Source of the DNA: Rotaria sordida
Lineage: Eukaryota > Rotifera > Eurotatoria > Philodinida > Philodinidae
DNA length: 64,000 nt
Assembly: GCA_905250125.1 (NCBI GenBank)
Contig: CAJNOL010000736.1
Location: 43,185-107,184 of the forward strand
Direction of reading: 5' to 3'
Position 1 is the first letter of the stretch. The number at the start of each line of letters is the position of its first letter. Shown here piece by piece: positions 35,605-47,400 of the stretch. Position numbers and translations under genes: made by a program. A model generated the notes under the pieces. The model had not been told where the DNA came from and ran no database searches. It was given only the letters and a program-made list of their open reading frames with translations.

Positions 35605-37596
35605 TTATTTTGATATTTGTTTAGACAAACGATTTGAATAAGCATAGAGTCCTTCACTTGTCTAAATTTAAAAATAATAGAGAAATAAAATTTTTATTTT
35701 ATATGATATTACTTTAACAACTTCTAATTCTTGTCGAATAAGATCTTGTTGATTTGTTTTAGGAAAGATTGTTTTTATTTGTCCTTGAGTTTTATATAAA
35801 TCATCTTGAAATTTTTCTCCTATATCTTTTCCTAATTTTGTTTGAAATTTATAATCTGTAAAAATTTCATGAAAACGTGGATGAATATTATCACATTCAA
35901 ATGCTTCGAGTTCTTCATTTTTATTTAATAGATTATCTTCGAATTTTTTATTTGAAATATTATTTGATGGAATATAATCGATTAAACATTTTTTCTAAAA
36001 ACAACAACAACAACAGTCAAAGGATTTTTATTTGAATAAAGTAAATTTATTCTTTGTCGTACATTATTCGAATTATCTATAACAATTTTATCTGTTTTCA
36101 TTCGTGTTCGTTGTTGTTCTGCATATTGTTTAACAGCTTCTTCAGTTGTATATGGCAATATACCTTTAGAAATAAGTTCTTGTTCATATTGTTGTTGTAT
36201 TTGACGTAGACGTTCCATATTTTCTTGAAAATTTTGCTGTAACGTTATATAATAAAAGAAATACAGTAGCGGACAAAAGTCTCCATCCCAATAGATCTCA
36301 AACACTGTAGGTGCTGGAAGTTATTGGCATTATGGCGCCGTTATTACTTCATTACAAAGGAAGTTATGATGGATGAAACCTATATTTATTGTCAGCCGAC
36401 TCCTCTGTATGTCATGCTCCGCTTCAGCTATGTATATTACTAATTTCATTGAAGTTTATCGGTTTTTTCAAAGACTATGCTCATTTTACTGTGATCATTG
36501 TTGTTGAGAGAAATCATCTATTGTCATTTGGAGGTCAGCAGCTCAGTAATAATTCAAACTTTTTGAAAAGTTTCCACTACAGTTACGCATTATTACATAC
36601 AAGTTTCCGAAACGAATCTTGTACTAAAGAGAAATAGAATGTAAATAATAATCTTATGAGTTCTAAGGATTCAGAAACATCAATATTCAAGAAAATGAAC
36701 TTATTTTTTGGATGAAGAGAAATTGTAGACAGGACTTCAGCTGCATATATAAATAACAAGAATTAGTCATATTTTTTAGTGCGAATGCAGTGCAAAATTT
36801 CGAAGGCAGTCTTTTTTTAGGTTATAATGTTGAGAACAAAAAATAGGTGCCGTACATCATAACTCTCTTATAATTAAATAATAACGATGTCATAATGCCA
36901 ATGATTTTCAGCATATACAGTAGTTGAGATCGGCTAGGGTGAAGACTTGTATTCACTATTGTATATAGTATACTGAAATTAATAAGATACTTTTCTTAAA
37001 TTTTTAAATCGATTTTCTAATGTTGTCCAAAAGTATCTATCATTTAAATAGATTGTATTTGTTTTCATTAATTTTTGAAGTTTATTATATAAAGCAAATC
37101 CATCAGGTAAACCATCAGGTAATTGATAAGTAATAATACCTTCTTGTGCTTTTAATATCCATTCAATATGTTGTTGACGTTCATCAGATGAAAATTGGTC
37201 ATCAGTCGGTATTATACGATTAATTGTTTCAGGTTTTTTCCCAATTAATCCAATATGATTTGTTGATGTTAAATTATTCGATCGTAGATTATCATTATCA
37301 CCGAATGTCATATTGGATTTATTACCATCATGCATATTTGAATGGGCAGTAGATTTAGAAATAGTCGGTGGTATCGATATAGAATCTGGTAAATCAGTAC
37401 GAAATGGCCAACGCATGGCCAATTCACCTATAAAATCCGAAAAATATTCATTTGAAAGTAAAAAACATAAAAATAGAGACATACGATGAAGTTTACTACG
37501 ATGCTTTTCAAAATGTTCGGGAAACTGTGTATGTGATTGTTTCGTTGTAGTTGTAGGTAGCAGATTTTCAAATGATTTACATTTATTCTCAATCAT
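35605..37596 (-). CDS. Unrecognised 353-residue protein
   Basis: Minus-strand exons 37596-37485, 37427-36991, 36236-36063, 35994-35713 and 35661-35605 join in frame with GT..AG borders, and the last exon ends in TAA. I see no named domain. Notable stretches are an aromatic MRWPFRTDLPD segment, EWILKAQEGIITYQLPDGLPDGF (a possible helix then turn), a Gln/Glu-rich helical segment in exon 3 (RLRQIQQQYEQELISKG), and a Lys/Asp-rich C-terminus ending YAYSNRLSKQISK. No signal peptide or membrane span is seen. The first intron (57 bp) is stop-free and in frame, so it could be retained. The second intron (36237-36990) is nearly filled by a TA-flanked inverted-repeat element. The start at 37596 is the first ATG of the exon. 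An exon-like block at 37922-37826 could instead be an upstream exon. Confidence 0.65.
36264..36961. mobile_element. 698-bp non-autonomous TIR element (Tc1/mariner-like ends) in an intron
   Basis: Imperfect terminal inverted repeats of at least 120 bp: the left end reads CAGTAGCGGACAAAAGTCT, and the right end on the opposite strand CAATAGTGAATACAAGTCT. Further in, both arms share ATTGGCATTATG, CGTTATTA, AGTTATGATG and CACCTAT/AACCTAT blocks. TA directly flanks both ends (36262-36263 and 36962-36963), the Tc1/mariner target duplication. The central ~450 bp shows no transposase-like frame. Removing the element and one TA leaves a ~54-bp intron, the normal local size, so this is an insertion into a pre-existing short intron. 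Confidence 0.85.
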
Positions 37597-38428
37597 TTTA
37601 TGATAAAAAGAAGACGAAGAAAACAAAGTATATATTTATAACTAATTATCAATTACATTTTTTTTCTTCCCGCTTTGCTTTGTAACGAATGACATTTTTT
37701 TTGTTCGTGTCTGCTTCCTTAATACAACAAAATATTTGTGACACGTTAAACAAATGAGTATGAAATCAAAAATACAGTATACGTTTCATTAAAATATGAG
37801 CTATGTCAGACAAAACGAAACATACCCATGTTTCGTTTGACTTTGATTCTTTACAAAGTTTATTTTTTTGAATAAATTCTTCTAACATTAACATATGTGA
37901 AGATGTTGGCTCTGTCAGCTGACTATTAATTAAAAAATAATTAGCGAATATTTCTCTAACCACACGAATAAAAAACATAACCCAAAAATTCTAGGATAAA
38001 CTCTACGACACGAACCGTATCTATGGTGAAATGTTCGACAAGAGTGGACTTAAAAAAATTTCCTCTTAAAACTGGTTTTCTAGAGATTCAGAAGAAGGAT
38101 TTGTATTGTTTGGAATTAGTTTTGAACTTCTCATTCAGAAAAAACTTTGGATAGAGATTTTGTAGCCTAAACAGTTGTCTACAGAACCTACTATTTAGTT
38201 TTCAAAAATGCTACCTTGATTCAAAGTTGTTTCAAACTAAAATGCATTAAGTAAAAGTCGGTGTCTTTTTTTTATGTTAGATCTCTAATGTTAGTTTTTT
38301 TTTGTTGATAACTCCTTCGAACAAATGTTTCTAGTGCTGATTTTTTCAGGGTATCGAGAAAGACTTAACATACATGTAACATATAAAAATTGGCTCTAGG
38401 AAATTTGATTATCTCGAGATACATGAGT

Positions 38429-38487
38429 GGGTGTGAGTGTGAACGAAGAGAAAATCCAGACCATCACCATCACCAACACCCACACCC
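38429..38487. repeat. GT-rich hairpin with long loop
   Basis: GGGTGTG (38429-38435, within GAGTGGGTGTGAGTGTG) pairs with CACACCC (38481-38487, within CACCAACACCCACACCC). The loop is AT-richer. A GC-rich tail with GGATCC follows to about 38545, echoing words found in the DSTYK intron 2 insert. Confidence 0.5.
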
Positions 38488-39294
38488 TCAGCTGCAGCTC
38501 CTTCCAGATCCTGGCTTGGCTGGATCCACGTCCACAAGAACGTAGACAGAATTAAATATAAAAAATAAATCAATAATCTTAAAAAAAAACCAACTTCGCT
38601 AGTTGCTATTTTGAAACCATGATTTATTTTAGCAAGAAGACATTTGATGAATTTATACAGATCAGAATATTCTTTAACATCAATTTTTTACAAAAAAAAT
38701 TGATCCTCAAATATTAACCATCTTATTAAATAACAGAATTGCATTGCATAAAAATTCTCACTCTTAGAATTATGAGACCAATCTTAGTTGAAGAAGTTTC
38801 TCCGATTAATCCAATCGTTCTTTCTTCAGAATTTCCTAGATGTATGCAATTCGTTGCACTGGCTCTGAATATAAGGTTCTAGCTTCTGTTAAGTCTTTAC
38901 AAATTCTAACTTCTCATTATGAATCCTATTCTGCGAAAAATATTCTTCATCAAATTAAATTTCTCATCAACCTTCTGTGTATCATTACACAAAAATATCC
39001 ACAGAAATAGTTTTCTTAGAGACACTTCAATTTGAAGTTTTAAGTACTATGCTAATGAAGCATTTCCTATATTGGCTAACAGCCATTCATCTAATATCTT
39101 TTTTCGTTTCTTCATCATAGTATATTTACACATCGTTCATCATAATACTATATTTAGCTAACAAAAGAACTTCCTCAATTCTTTAATCGTTTTGAAGTCC
39201 GAACTATGTGCAACATATAGACCCTAATGAGCTATGAATACACTGAAAAGAGTTTTGGCCCTTAGCTTATTGCTGCCGATAATGCTGCATTTTT

Positions 39295-39402
39295 GCGGTG
39301 AGGTATGTGGTGTGGCTGTGGAATGCAGGTGCGGATATGGGCGAGGTGTGGGTATGGGTCTGTGAGCTGGGTGTGGATGTGGATATGAGTGTGTGGTTGT
39401 AT
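39295..39402 (+). repeat. Strand-asymmetric GT-rich island of degenerate TGTGGN units
   Basis: About 108 bp in which G and T make up nearly all bases on the plus strand. Recurring words are TGTGG, GGTGTGGGTATGGG and GGTGTGGATGTGGATATG, with an irregular six-base period. Unlike the neighbouring islands it has no complementary C-rich arm. The hexamer is close to the TGTGGG reported for bdelloid telomeres. Confidence 0.55.
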
Positions 39403-39620
39403 AATAATAATAGAAATTCGAACAAATACCAAAACAAATGGAGCATATTGGTTTTTGGCATCGAAAGAAGCCAAATCTTTGTATTGTAGCCAAAAGTACT
39501 ACCTTTTTACGTTGTTAATGAACTTGATTTTAAGAATAAAAACTTCCTAGTCTTCTCTTTCAAACAAGAAAGCCTTGGGTAAAGTTTGATCAGTAATGAA
39601 GTTATATACATTTGTTCAGT

Positions 39621-39644
39621 GATCATGACTTTTGGGACACCCTG
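39621..39644 (-). mobile_element. Solo Tc1/mariner-like terminal repeat
   Basis: On the minus strand the sequence starts TA, then CAGGGTGTCCCAAAAGTCATG, a terminus common among Tc1/mariner/IS630-class elements. I found no matching opposite end within the window, so it is a truncated copy or a chance match. Confidence 0.4.
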
Positions 39645-41014
39645 TATATAATTAAAATGATGAGTAACATAATTTTATGCTAATCAAAATTGATTTCATA
39701 ATAGATGAAAAGTTATCTTTCGATTAATGAACGAACAAAGATTAGATTTTTATCGTCAACTTTTCTCAAATTAAATGAAGAAAATTTTTTCAGAAACTTG
39801 ATTTCAAAACAAGTTTTTCAAAAAGTTCGTTTCTTGTAAACTGGTTTAATAGTTCAATCAAATAAACATGTATACTTTTAGTCAAAGCCTTGGAAAAAAA
39901 ATGAGAATAGGATAATCGTCGTATTTCATTTCATATTGTTTTATGCACGAAATCTATGTGCATGGCATTTTCCTATGTCGTCGACAAGATTTTTTCTCAT
40001 TTAGTCGACATACTTTTTGTGACCAATTTCAGAACTGTGTCAAAGATAGGGTGACATTTTTCCTTTAATTTATTTTAAATTTATTTTTTGATTCAATAAA
40101 TCTTTTTTAAATGTATATTGGCATCTCTATAGGTGAAGATATCTTGCCTTGGAGGAAACAATAAACTAAATAGCGACCACATCATCTAACTTTTTCAAAA
40201 ATAATGTTATCTCCAATAAAAAAGGTTAGAAAAATGCTTTCGATTAATGGACATGTTTGTTCTTTACATATAAGATTAGTCATGTAGATAATAGCAAAAG
40301 AAACGTAACGTCTTTGTTTGTAGACTCGTATATATGCGAATGCTGTCGACACAACATATATTCAGATAAAGATATATTTGATTGTTGAAACTATTATGTT
40401 CTCATTTCTATTATCAGAGTTAGTTTGTCTAATAAAATGTTCCTTTTTATAAATCACTGTTGAATAGTAGGCGTCGATGGAAAGAGTTTAAAAAAATATG
40501 TCGACGAAATGGGACCAAACCCATTATTGTTCACGCAATTTCGACTTACATTCAGCGTTTATCGACTATGATAGTACGTACAAATGCTTATTGTAACAAT
40601 GATTCAGATAATATTTATATACGATTATAATTTTCTACTTCCTATCGGCAACCATTGAAGTGTTTTTTCTCTTCATAAGCGAGACAGAAAGAATCGTTTC
40701 GTTAATTGTGTTGGAAAAAACCAAGCGAAACTCAAAAATGTGACGAAGAAAAAAAAAAGTGAGGATGTACAAGAGAAATTTTTGAGAGGTGGTAAGGTGC
40801 ATGTAGAATTTTTAAAAGCGAAAGTGCAGAATATTTGTTTTTCTCTGCAATCTTTTTTTCAATAAAAAGAACAGTTTTAGCTGGTAACAATGTAAAATTT
40901 TCCAAAAGTGAGGGATGCGCACTCTTCATGACCACATCCCTGACGAAACTCTTCTGCCAGATACATGGCTTGACTGGGAATATTCCAAACAAGGGTGTAA
41001 CTATGGATGTTGAT

Positions 41015-41054
41015 GTGGGTGTGGATGAAAAGAAAACCCATATCCAAACACCCA
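41015..41054. repeat. GT-rich hairpin
   Basis: GTGGGTGTGGATG (41015-41027) faces CCATATCCAAACACCCAC (41037-41054), giving a GTGGGTGT/ACACCCAC stem with a small bulge and an A-rich loop. Same style as the hairpins at 27914 and 38429. Confidence 0.55.
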
Positions 41055-43641
41055 CGTCCTACCCACATTCTCACGATACTATATTTTCGAGAAAATGAAA
41101 TCTTCGTGAAGGAGTATAGAATTTAGCTAAGACATTAAAAAAAATAATACATTTAGATAAGTTCTCTGATAATTTATGTCTTGTTAATCGTAGTGTTTTA
41201 ATACATACACTAATCAAATTGGAACTTCAATATAATAATATTGGTATTCAGAGAACAGAATGTCTGATCGATATGTTACAATATAATACAATGAGATCAA
41301 TTTTCTATGTATCTGTCTCTGTCAGACACATTACAAACATTCACTGAATTTTATTTTAAATGTAATCCGATCAAAAATGAAAATCAAATAATTTCAAAAA
41401 AAAAAACGAATTCAGTTCAATACTAGGATATCAGATGTCCATTATCAAATGAAATCAATCATTCTTCAGTATAATACTGTATTATCTTTGAAATTTGTCG
41501 TTCGAACGAGTATTTCTATCAAATAAATACCAATAATCAGCCATCATCAACTATGACGCAATGTTCTAATACTGTTAAGTCTTTTTAAAGTAATATGATT
41601 GAATTATTACATGCATCTGGAGTGATAGCTTTTCACTACGTAACAAGTTCATATTTTAATGCCAAAGTATCGATCTTATACTTTTCGTTGGTAAGGTGTG
41701 CTAACACTGAATCCTATGCTGAGAGATTTTTTCAAGTTTATGCATCTGTATTTATTCAAAAAAAAAAGCTCTATTGTTTAATGTAGAATTTGAGATGTTG
41801 ATTGAAATCATTTCAGTTGACTCGTGATGAAATCTGTTATAACAGTAAAATGTATCTAATACAATTTAAATTCTAATAATGAGTAACCTCTTAATATGTC
41901 AATCACAAATGAAATTTGAATAGTAGTCATTTTGTAAGTTAACTGAAGTGATGTAAATTCCTTCTCCTAAATTTTTTCTTGTATTCTGCCTTTCTCTCTG
42001 GAAATTTTATGTTATGGATACGCAACGTTTTTATCTTGCGATGAACAGATTGATTATGTAACAATGAAGTTCTGTTTTCAAAAATAGAAGATAAGATAAA
42101 CATCAACAATATCATTTGATTGTCAACATATCTAAAATTCATTTAACAGATACTGTAAAATACTACGTACAAAATTCAGCTCAATATCTGAAACGTGAAT
42201 GGTTTAAATTATATCGAATTTAAACAACTTTATCTATTGCATCTAATGAACGTGAACGAAATTATAGTGTACTCGAACAAACTAAAACAAAGCTATAAAA
42301 TAGTTTCTCATCAACGGTCTTAGAGACAGCTGTACAATTTAGTATATTATAACCACATGTTGCGGAAGACATTTAGATGATATCGTAAAACATTTTTGTA
42401 TGTATCCAGGACGAGCAAGAGCTCGCAATATCAATATATATATATATATGCAAGATTTAGGATGAACAGCCGATACAACACCTCACAAAGCGACAAAAAA
42501 GAAAGTATTCACGATTAATAACGAGAGTATTAAAAGTTTCAGCTGAGAATATATTTTTCTGAGAAAAACTAATGAATGAATAGTTTCTCTGTGGCTTTAA
42601 GAGACTTTTTCGTCTTCTAAGCAGAACCAAACGAAAACTATGATCTATAAAAATGAGTTTGTTACATTCTTTCTCTTGTATATAAATAAGAAACTTTTTA
42701 TACTATATTATAACTTATCATAAACGTTCTAGTTCAGTCTTGTCAACACGTTATCTCGGCAATTTGATTTATATTTGTTCTCAGGACGCTTATCAATGAT
42801 TGATGTGAACTATATGAATACTGAATTGATCGTTGTCTAAACCTAAGTTAAATATTTCTCAAATTCTTTATTCTTCTTCTTATTAATCAATACAAAGAAA
42901 AATTTCCAATCAAACCAAATGTCAATAATCTTCGATATTACGTAAAAGACCTTATTGAAGTAATTGACATTCGTTTGTTTATATCACATTTTTGTATCAT
43001 TAGTATAACTTGAACTGATAAAAATACTAACCTATCAATTGATATTTTTTGTAATAGTTCACTAGAGCTTTTAAAAATATATTCACGTACTTTAGTTTAG
43101 AATAGATAACAATTCAATGAAGATGTTCTATATTCTATTAGTACCAAGATAGCACCATAGTTGACTCTTTCAACAACTTTTATCAGTCATACCAATCATT
43201 ACTTCAACTCTATCAATTTACAAGGTTAGCATGATGCAATCGTTTTTTTTTTTCTTTTTTGTTCCATCGTTGTTCAATCATTAATAACAGCTGTAACATT
43301 ACTTAAGTTTGAGCTTGGTATGGCGCCAAATAAGTATGCATCATACTAATTGATTTTCTTGCCTGAGTTATTGATGTGCTGTCTTATATGTATGTATATC
43401 TTTATCATGAGAACAAGAGAAGTGTGTAGCGTTATTATATCAAGAAAAAATATCGCCATCGATCGGTCGAACGGAAACGACAAAAAAATAAGAGAAAGAA
43501 ACGTTGAATTTAGTCTGACCGATTAAACACGGACGGACGGACAACTTAATGACCTCATTGCTTGTTCATTCTAGATATTACAAAGAAAAGAATATACACA
43601 TCTTTGTCAACCTTTGACGGCATTTAGGGGTCATAAACGAA

Positions 43642-44323
43642 ATGGGTGAAAAACGAAAAGCTCGTATGACCGAAAAGTTAGTAAATTATATTAAATTTAT
43701 CTTGATAAAAAAATACTTGTCTTTATTTTTCAGAACATCAAAAAAAGAAAAAAAAACTATTAATTCTATTACAACAACTGCCAGTAATGATGATGTATGT
43801 TTTTGTTTCATTTTTTTTTGTTTTTCAAATTTTATTAATCTAAATTATAGATTGAAGAACAATCATCAATGCATTCAAATAGTAGTACTACTGATAGCAA
43901 TAGTCAACAACCGGTTTGAATTATTTTATATTCAATTTGTATTTTTATTTTTTTGTTTTCTTTGTTTAGTCAATTACAAAAGAAGATACTAATCTTGATG
44001 AAATAGAAGAATCTCAAGCAATAACTCCAATTGATGTTGAAAATATAACTAATGAAGATAATGTTGAATCTAAACCATTAACAAATGATGATGATGATGA
44101 TGATGATGTTAATCATAAAATAATCATTGAATCAAATTCAACAACAAAATCATGGTGGTCATCATTAATTCGCCTATTTCATTTTCGTAATAATACAAAT
44201 GAAAATAAATCTCAAATCAATGATTCAACTGATGATCATCAATCTTCTTCATATGTCAATGGAAATTATTTGAGTAATATTAAATGTCGTCGATCACTTC
44301 ATGATAATTCATTAGTTAATTAA
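43642..44323 (+). CDS. Unrecognised 170-residue acidic low-complexity protein
   Basis: Four exons, 43642-43676, 43734-43794, 43851-43913 and 43970-44323, join in frame to 170 residues and TAA. The first donor must be GTTAGT at 43677, because the alternative GTAAAT three bases later runs into a stop. The protein starts with a basic patch (GEKRKARMTEK), then Ser/Thr/Asn-rich sequence, an acidic run of seven Asp, a short hydrophobic-aromatic block (KSWWSSLIRLFHF) that could be an amphipathic helix, and a Ser/Asn tail. I do not recognise it. It converges on WASHC5 with only 163 bp between the two stops. Confidence 0.6.
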
Positions 44324-44486
44324 ATAAAAACAAATTTCTATTTGTTCTTTTTTTTTGATAAACAATTTTTTTTTTTTTTTGATTTTGTTAGATTATATTT
44401 GTGTTCTACTTAATCAATAAATAAAAAAAACACACACACACAGAATTTATTTGACTAGTAATTAGAAAATAATCATTAAAAATTTT
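44324..44486. other. Convergent 3' intergenic region
   Basis: A 163-bp gap between the stops of the 170-aa gene and WASHC5. It holds overlapping AATAAA motifs near 44415-44428 and a short CA repeat at about 44431-44441. Both genes probably end their transcripts here. Confidence 0.6.
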
Positions 44487-47400
44487 TTAAATCGTACGAA
44501 ATTCATCACATATATAAGCTGGTAAACGTTGTTCGAGAACCTATATAAGAAAAATAATATTTTATTATAATTTTATTTATTGAAATTCTTACTTTAATAG
44601 GTAAATCACCATAATGCATAAACATTGTTAAAAAATCAAGCATATTAATTGCTTCAATTGGAAAATCAACTAATTTTTGACTAGAATAAAAATCAGTTTT
44701 GTTTTTGTTTTTTAATTATAATTCATGAGAACTACAGTAATCTTAGATTCATTTCGAATTTTTCAATCGGGGGAAGTTTATTTCAAGATAATAGCTAAAT
44801 TTTCTTAAAACATAACCAAGCCGTGTAAGGAATTACTTGAAATAGTCTTCTCGATCGAAATCAATTCAAAACCACTATAGTTACGAACTTGCTCGCATAA
44901 TCAAGGATGAGTCTCTTGAAAGTTTATTGACGAAAAAATAGATATTAGACTAAAGACTGTTACATAAATAATCAGGTCGAAGGTTCTTATTATTATTTTT
45001 ATTATCGAGATTCAAACTACAATAAAAACTCTATATGAGCGCATTGAAAAACTGCTTTGAGAGAAAATTCTTTTCATAGGAGTCGATATAACTGACACGG
45101 ACAATTAGTTCAAGTCTAGTTGTCTTAGTGTATCAGTCTTATCTTTTCAAACTGTGTTCGACACATTGACTTTTTCGATCTTAAGCACGAGTACCCATCC
45201 TTAGAGTACTTTGTCCAATTCTGATTCATAACAAAAACCAAAAAAAACAAACATGAGAATAGACTTACGTTCCTGCTTGTTCGATATGTGATTTAATAAA
45301 TTGACAAAGACATGTTAAATAATCATCAATTAAATCGGAATGATATTGTTTTGTTAATGTATAAAGTCCAATAACAAATGCTGAACAATCCATATCACGT
45401 TTGCCACTACTTGATGAACTACTACTTGTTGTTTGCATTTGATTTTTAAGATATTTAAGTGTTATAATACGTGGAACTTGACTAATTGTATATAAAACAA
45501 GTAATGGAATAAGTAAGAAATGATTTTGTGCTGAAATATAAACACGTTGAAGAACGTCATTCATTCCAACAGATTCTAATAAAGGACCTAATTCATATAA
45601 TAATTCATTCATTGTTTCGGGATGTTCATTTTGTTGATTATTACTATTAGTATAAACTTGTTGAATATCTTGTAAAAGTGTACTAGAATAGACAAGAAAT
45701 AAATTTGAATTTTAAAATGAATTAATGATTGTCTTTGAATTTGTTTTCATTAATACATTAGATCTCGATTTCGGAATTTAGGTCAGCAAATATGGAATTT
45801 GTATGCGATCCTGTCTATTGCGCCTGGAGATGTTCAAAAGAAAAAATGAACGAAAACTTCCCCATATCAATGAATTGATTAACTAAAAGCTTAAAAATGT
45901 GGATTTTATTTAGTTTAGCAAATGTTCGATTTGTAATTCTTATGCGATCTTGAAATCAATACAATACATGATTCATTGCTTTCATTCAAAAGTCTCTATA
46001 AACAGTTTTTCAAACACCAGGAATGTAGGTTAGAGATATGAGATCCCTCCGATAGGTTAAATGCAATAAGAATTATGATGGACGCCACTTCTTTTTTGCT
46101 TCAAGCTTTTCATTAAATTTTGCATTACCTTTTTATCAAATACATGACTAATTCTTGACATTTTAATTTACAACTGAAGCGCAGTATATAATCTTTCATT
46201 ACTCAAAAGTTCATGTAATTTACTGTCTTTGAGTCCTCGGCACCAACATGATGATTATAGGCATGTCGTTTCCTTTTAGAAGAAGGTTTCCTCAAATTTT
46301 GAGCTGGACTCATCGAAGTATTACTAAGTTATGATCTACAAAAACCATCAAGAAGCTTTTCGCCTTCGAATAGTCACCATTCTAAGAAAGGTTTATAAGT
46401 TACAATGAAATTAATAGCGTGAATAGCTGGAACGGAGCCGTAAATAATAGGGACCGGCTTTCTTTTCAGAAGTATAAAGTTCAAAAGAAGAACAAATTCT
46501 ATCCATCATAATTCGCATTGTGTTTAAGCTATCGAGACTCTGATCTACATTCTTAGTGGATTATGTATATCCTAATTTTCAGATTTCCAGCACCTATAGT
46601 AGCGGAGATATGATAAAGGGAGGAATTTTAACTTAACACTCTAGTCAATATTTCATAATTTAAATAAACATACTCATTAAAAGTTTTAAGAGCATAAAAA
46701 AGATATTTTGAATCATATTTTGCTGATGCCGTTAATTCATGAGCTATTTGTTGACGTAATAATTGCATTTGTCCAATTTTCATAAGATGATTACTTAATG
46801 TTGACCAAGCATTAGCTCCTTTTGCTACAGAATTTGAATAAACTCGATTTGGTTGAGCTAAAATAAAATCTCTTAAATTATTTCATATATCTTTTTTTAT
46901 TTTTATTTACCAATTATACTATCAATAGGTATTAATTGTCTCATAAATGAATCAAGCATATCACTTGATTCTTTATGTAGAAAAACACCTTGTATTGTTC
47001 CTGTAAGTAATTGAAGTTCTTTAACAATCATAAATGATAATAAACGATCAAGTCCACTTAATCCAAATGATCCAACAGCACGATGTAATTTTCGAAAAAG
47101 TAATATATCAACAACAGGTTGTTTTGTTCGTACATCATACCATGTATTACGTTGTTCAGCATAAAATGTTAAACGTGGATCAGTAACACGAAGAATTTCT
47201 CGTACAAGACGACCCATAAAATTAATTGAACCATCACCTAATGGTGGAATATATGGAATTGGAATATGACGTGATTGAAATGTTGATTGAAAATCGTAAA
47301 TCTAAGAAAAAAAAGATACATAAAAATAAATTAAATTATGTTTTTTATTTTTAATTACTTTTTGTTTAAGAAAACTATTCGATTCTTGTTCAACATTATA

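Larger units (their letters stand above)
37597..43641. other. Gene-poor intergenic region with GT-rich islands
   Basis: About 6 kb without a gene I can support. An exon-like block at 37922-37826 (minus; acceptor after TTAATTAATAG, donor TGG|GTATGT) may belong to the neighbouring minus-strand gene. Otherwise the region holds the GT-rich hairpins at 38429-38487 and 41015-41054, the one-sided GT island at 39295-39402 and a solo transposon-like end at 39621-39644. Frames across 39224-39493 and 40732-41098 are read-throughs of these repeats. Confidence 0.55.

Noticed and set aside
39224-39493. Overlapping frames on both strands rich in His/Pro/Thr or Trp/Val/Gly
   Set aside because: They are translations of the GT-rich repeat island.
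40732-41098. Opposed frames of 107 and 87 codons
   Set aside because: They overlap each other and the GT-rich hairpin; neither looks like protein-coding sequence of this genome.
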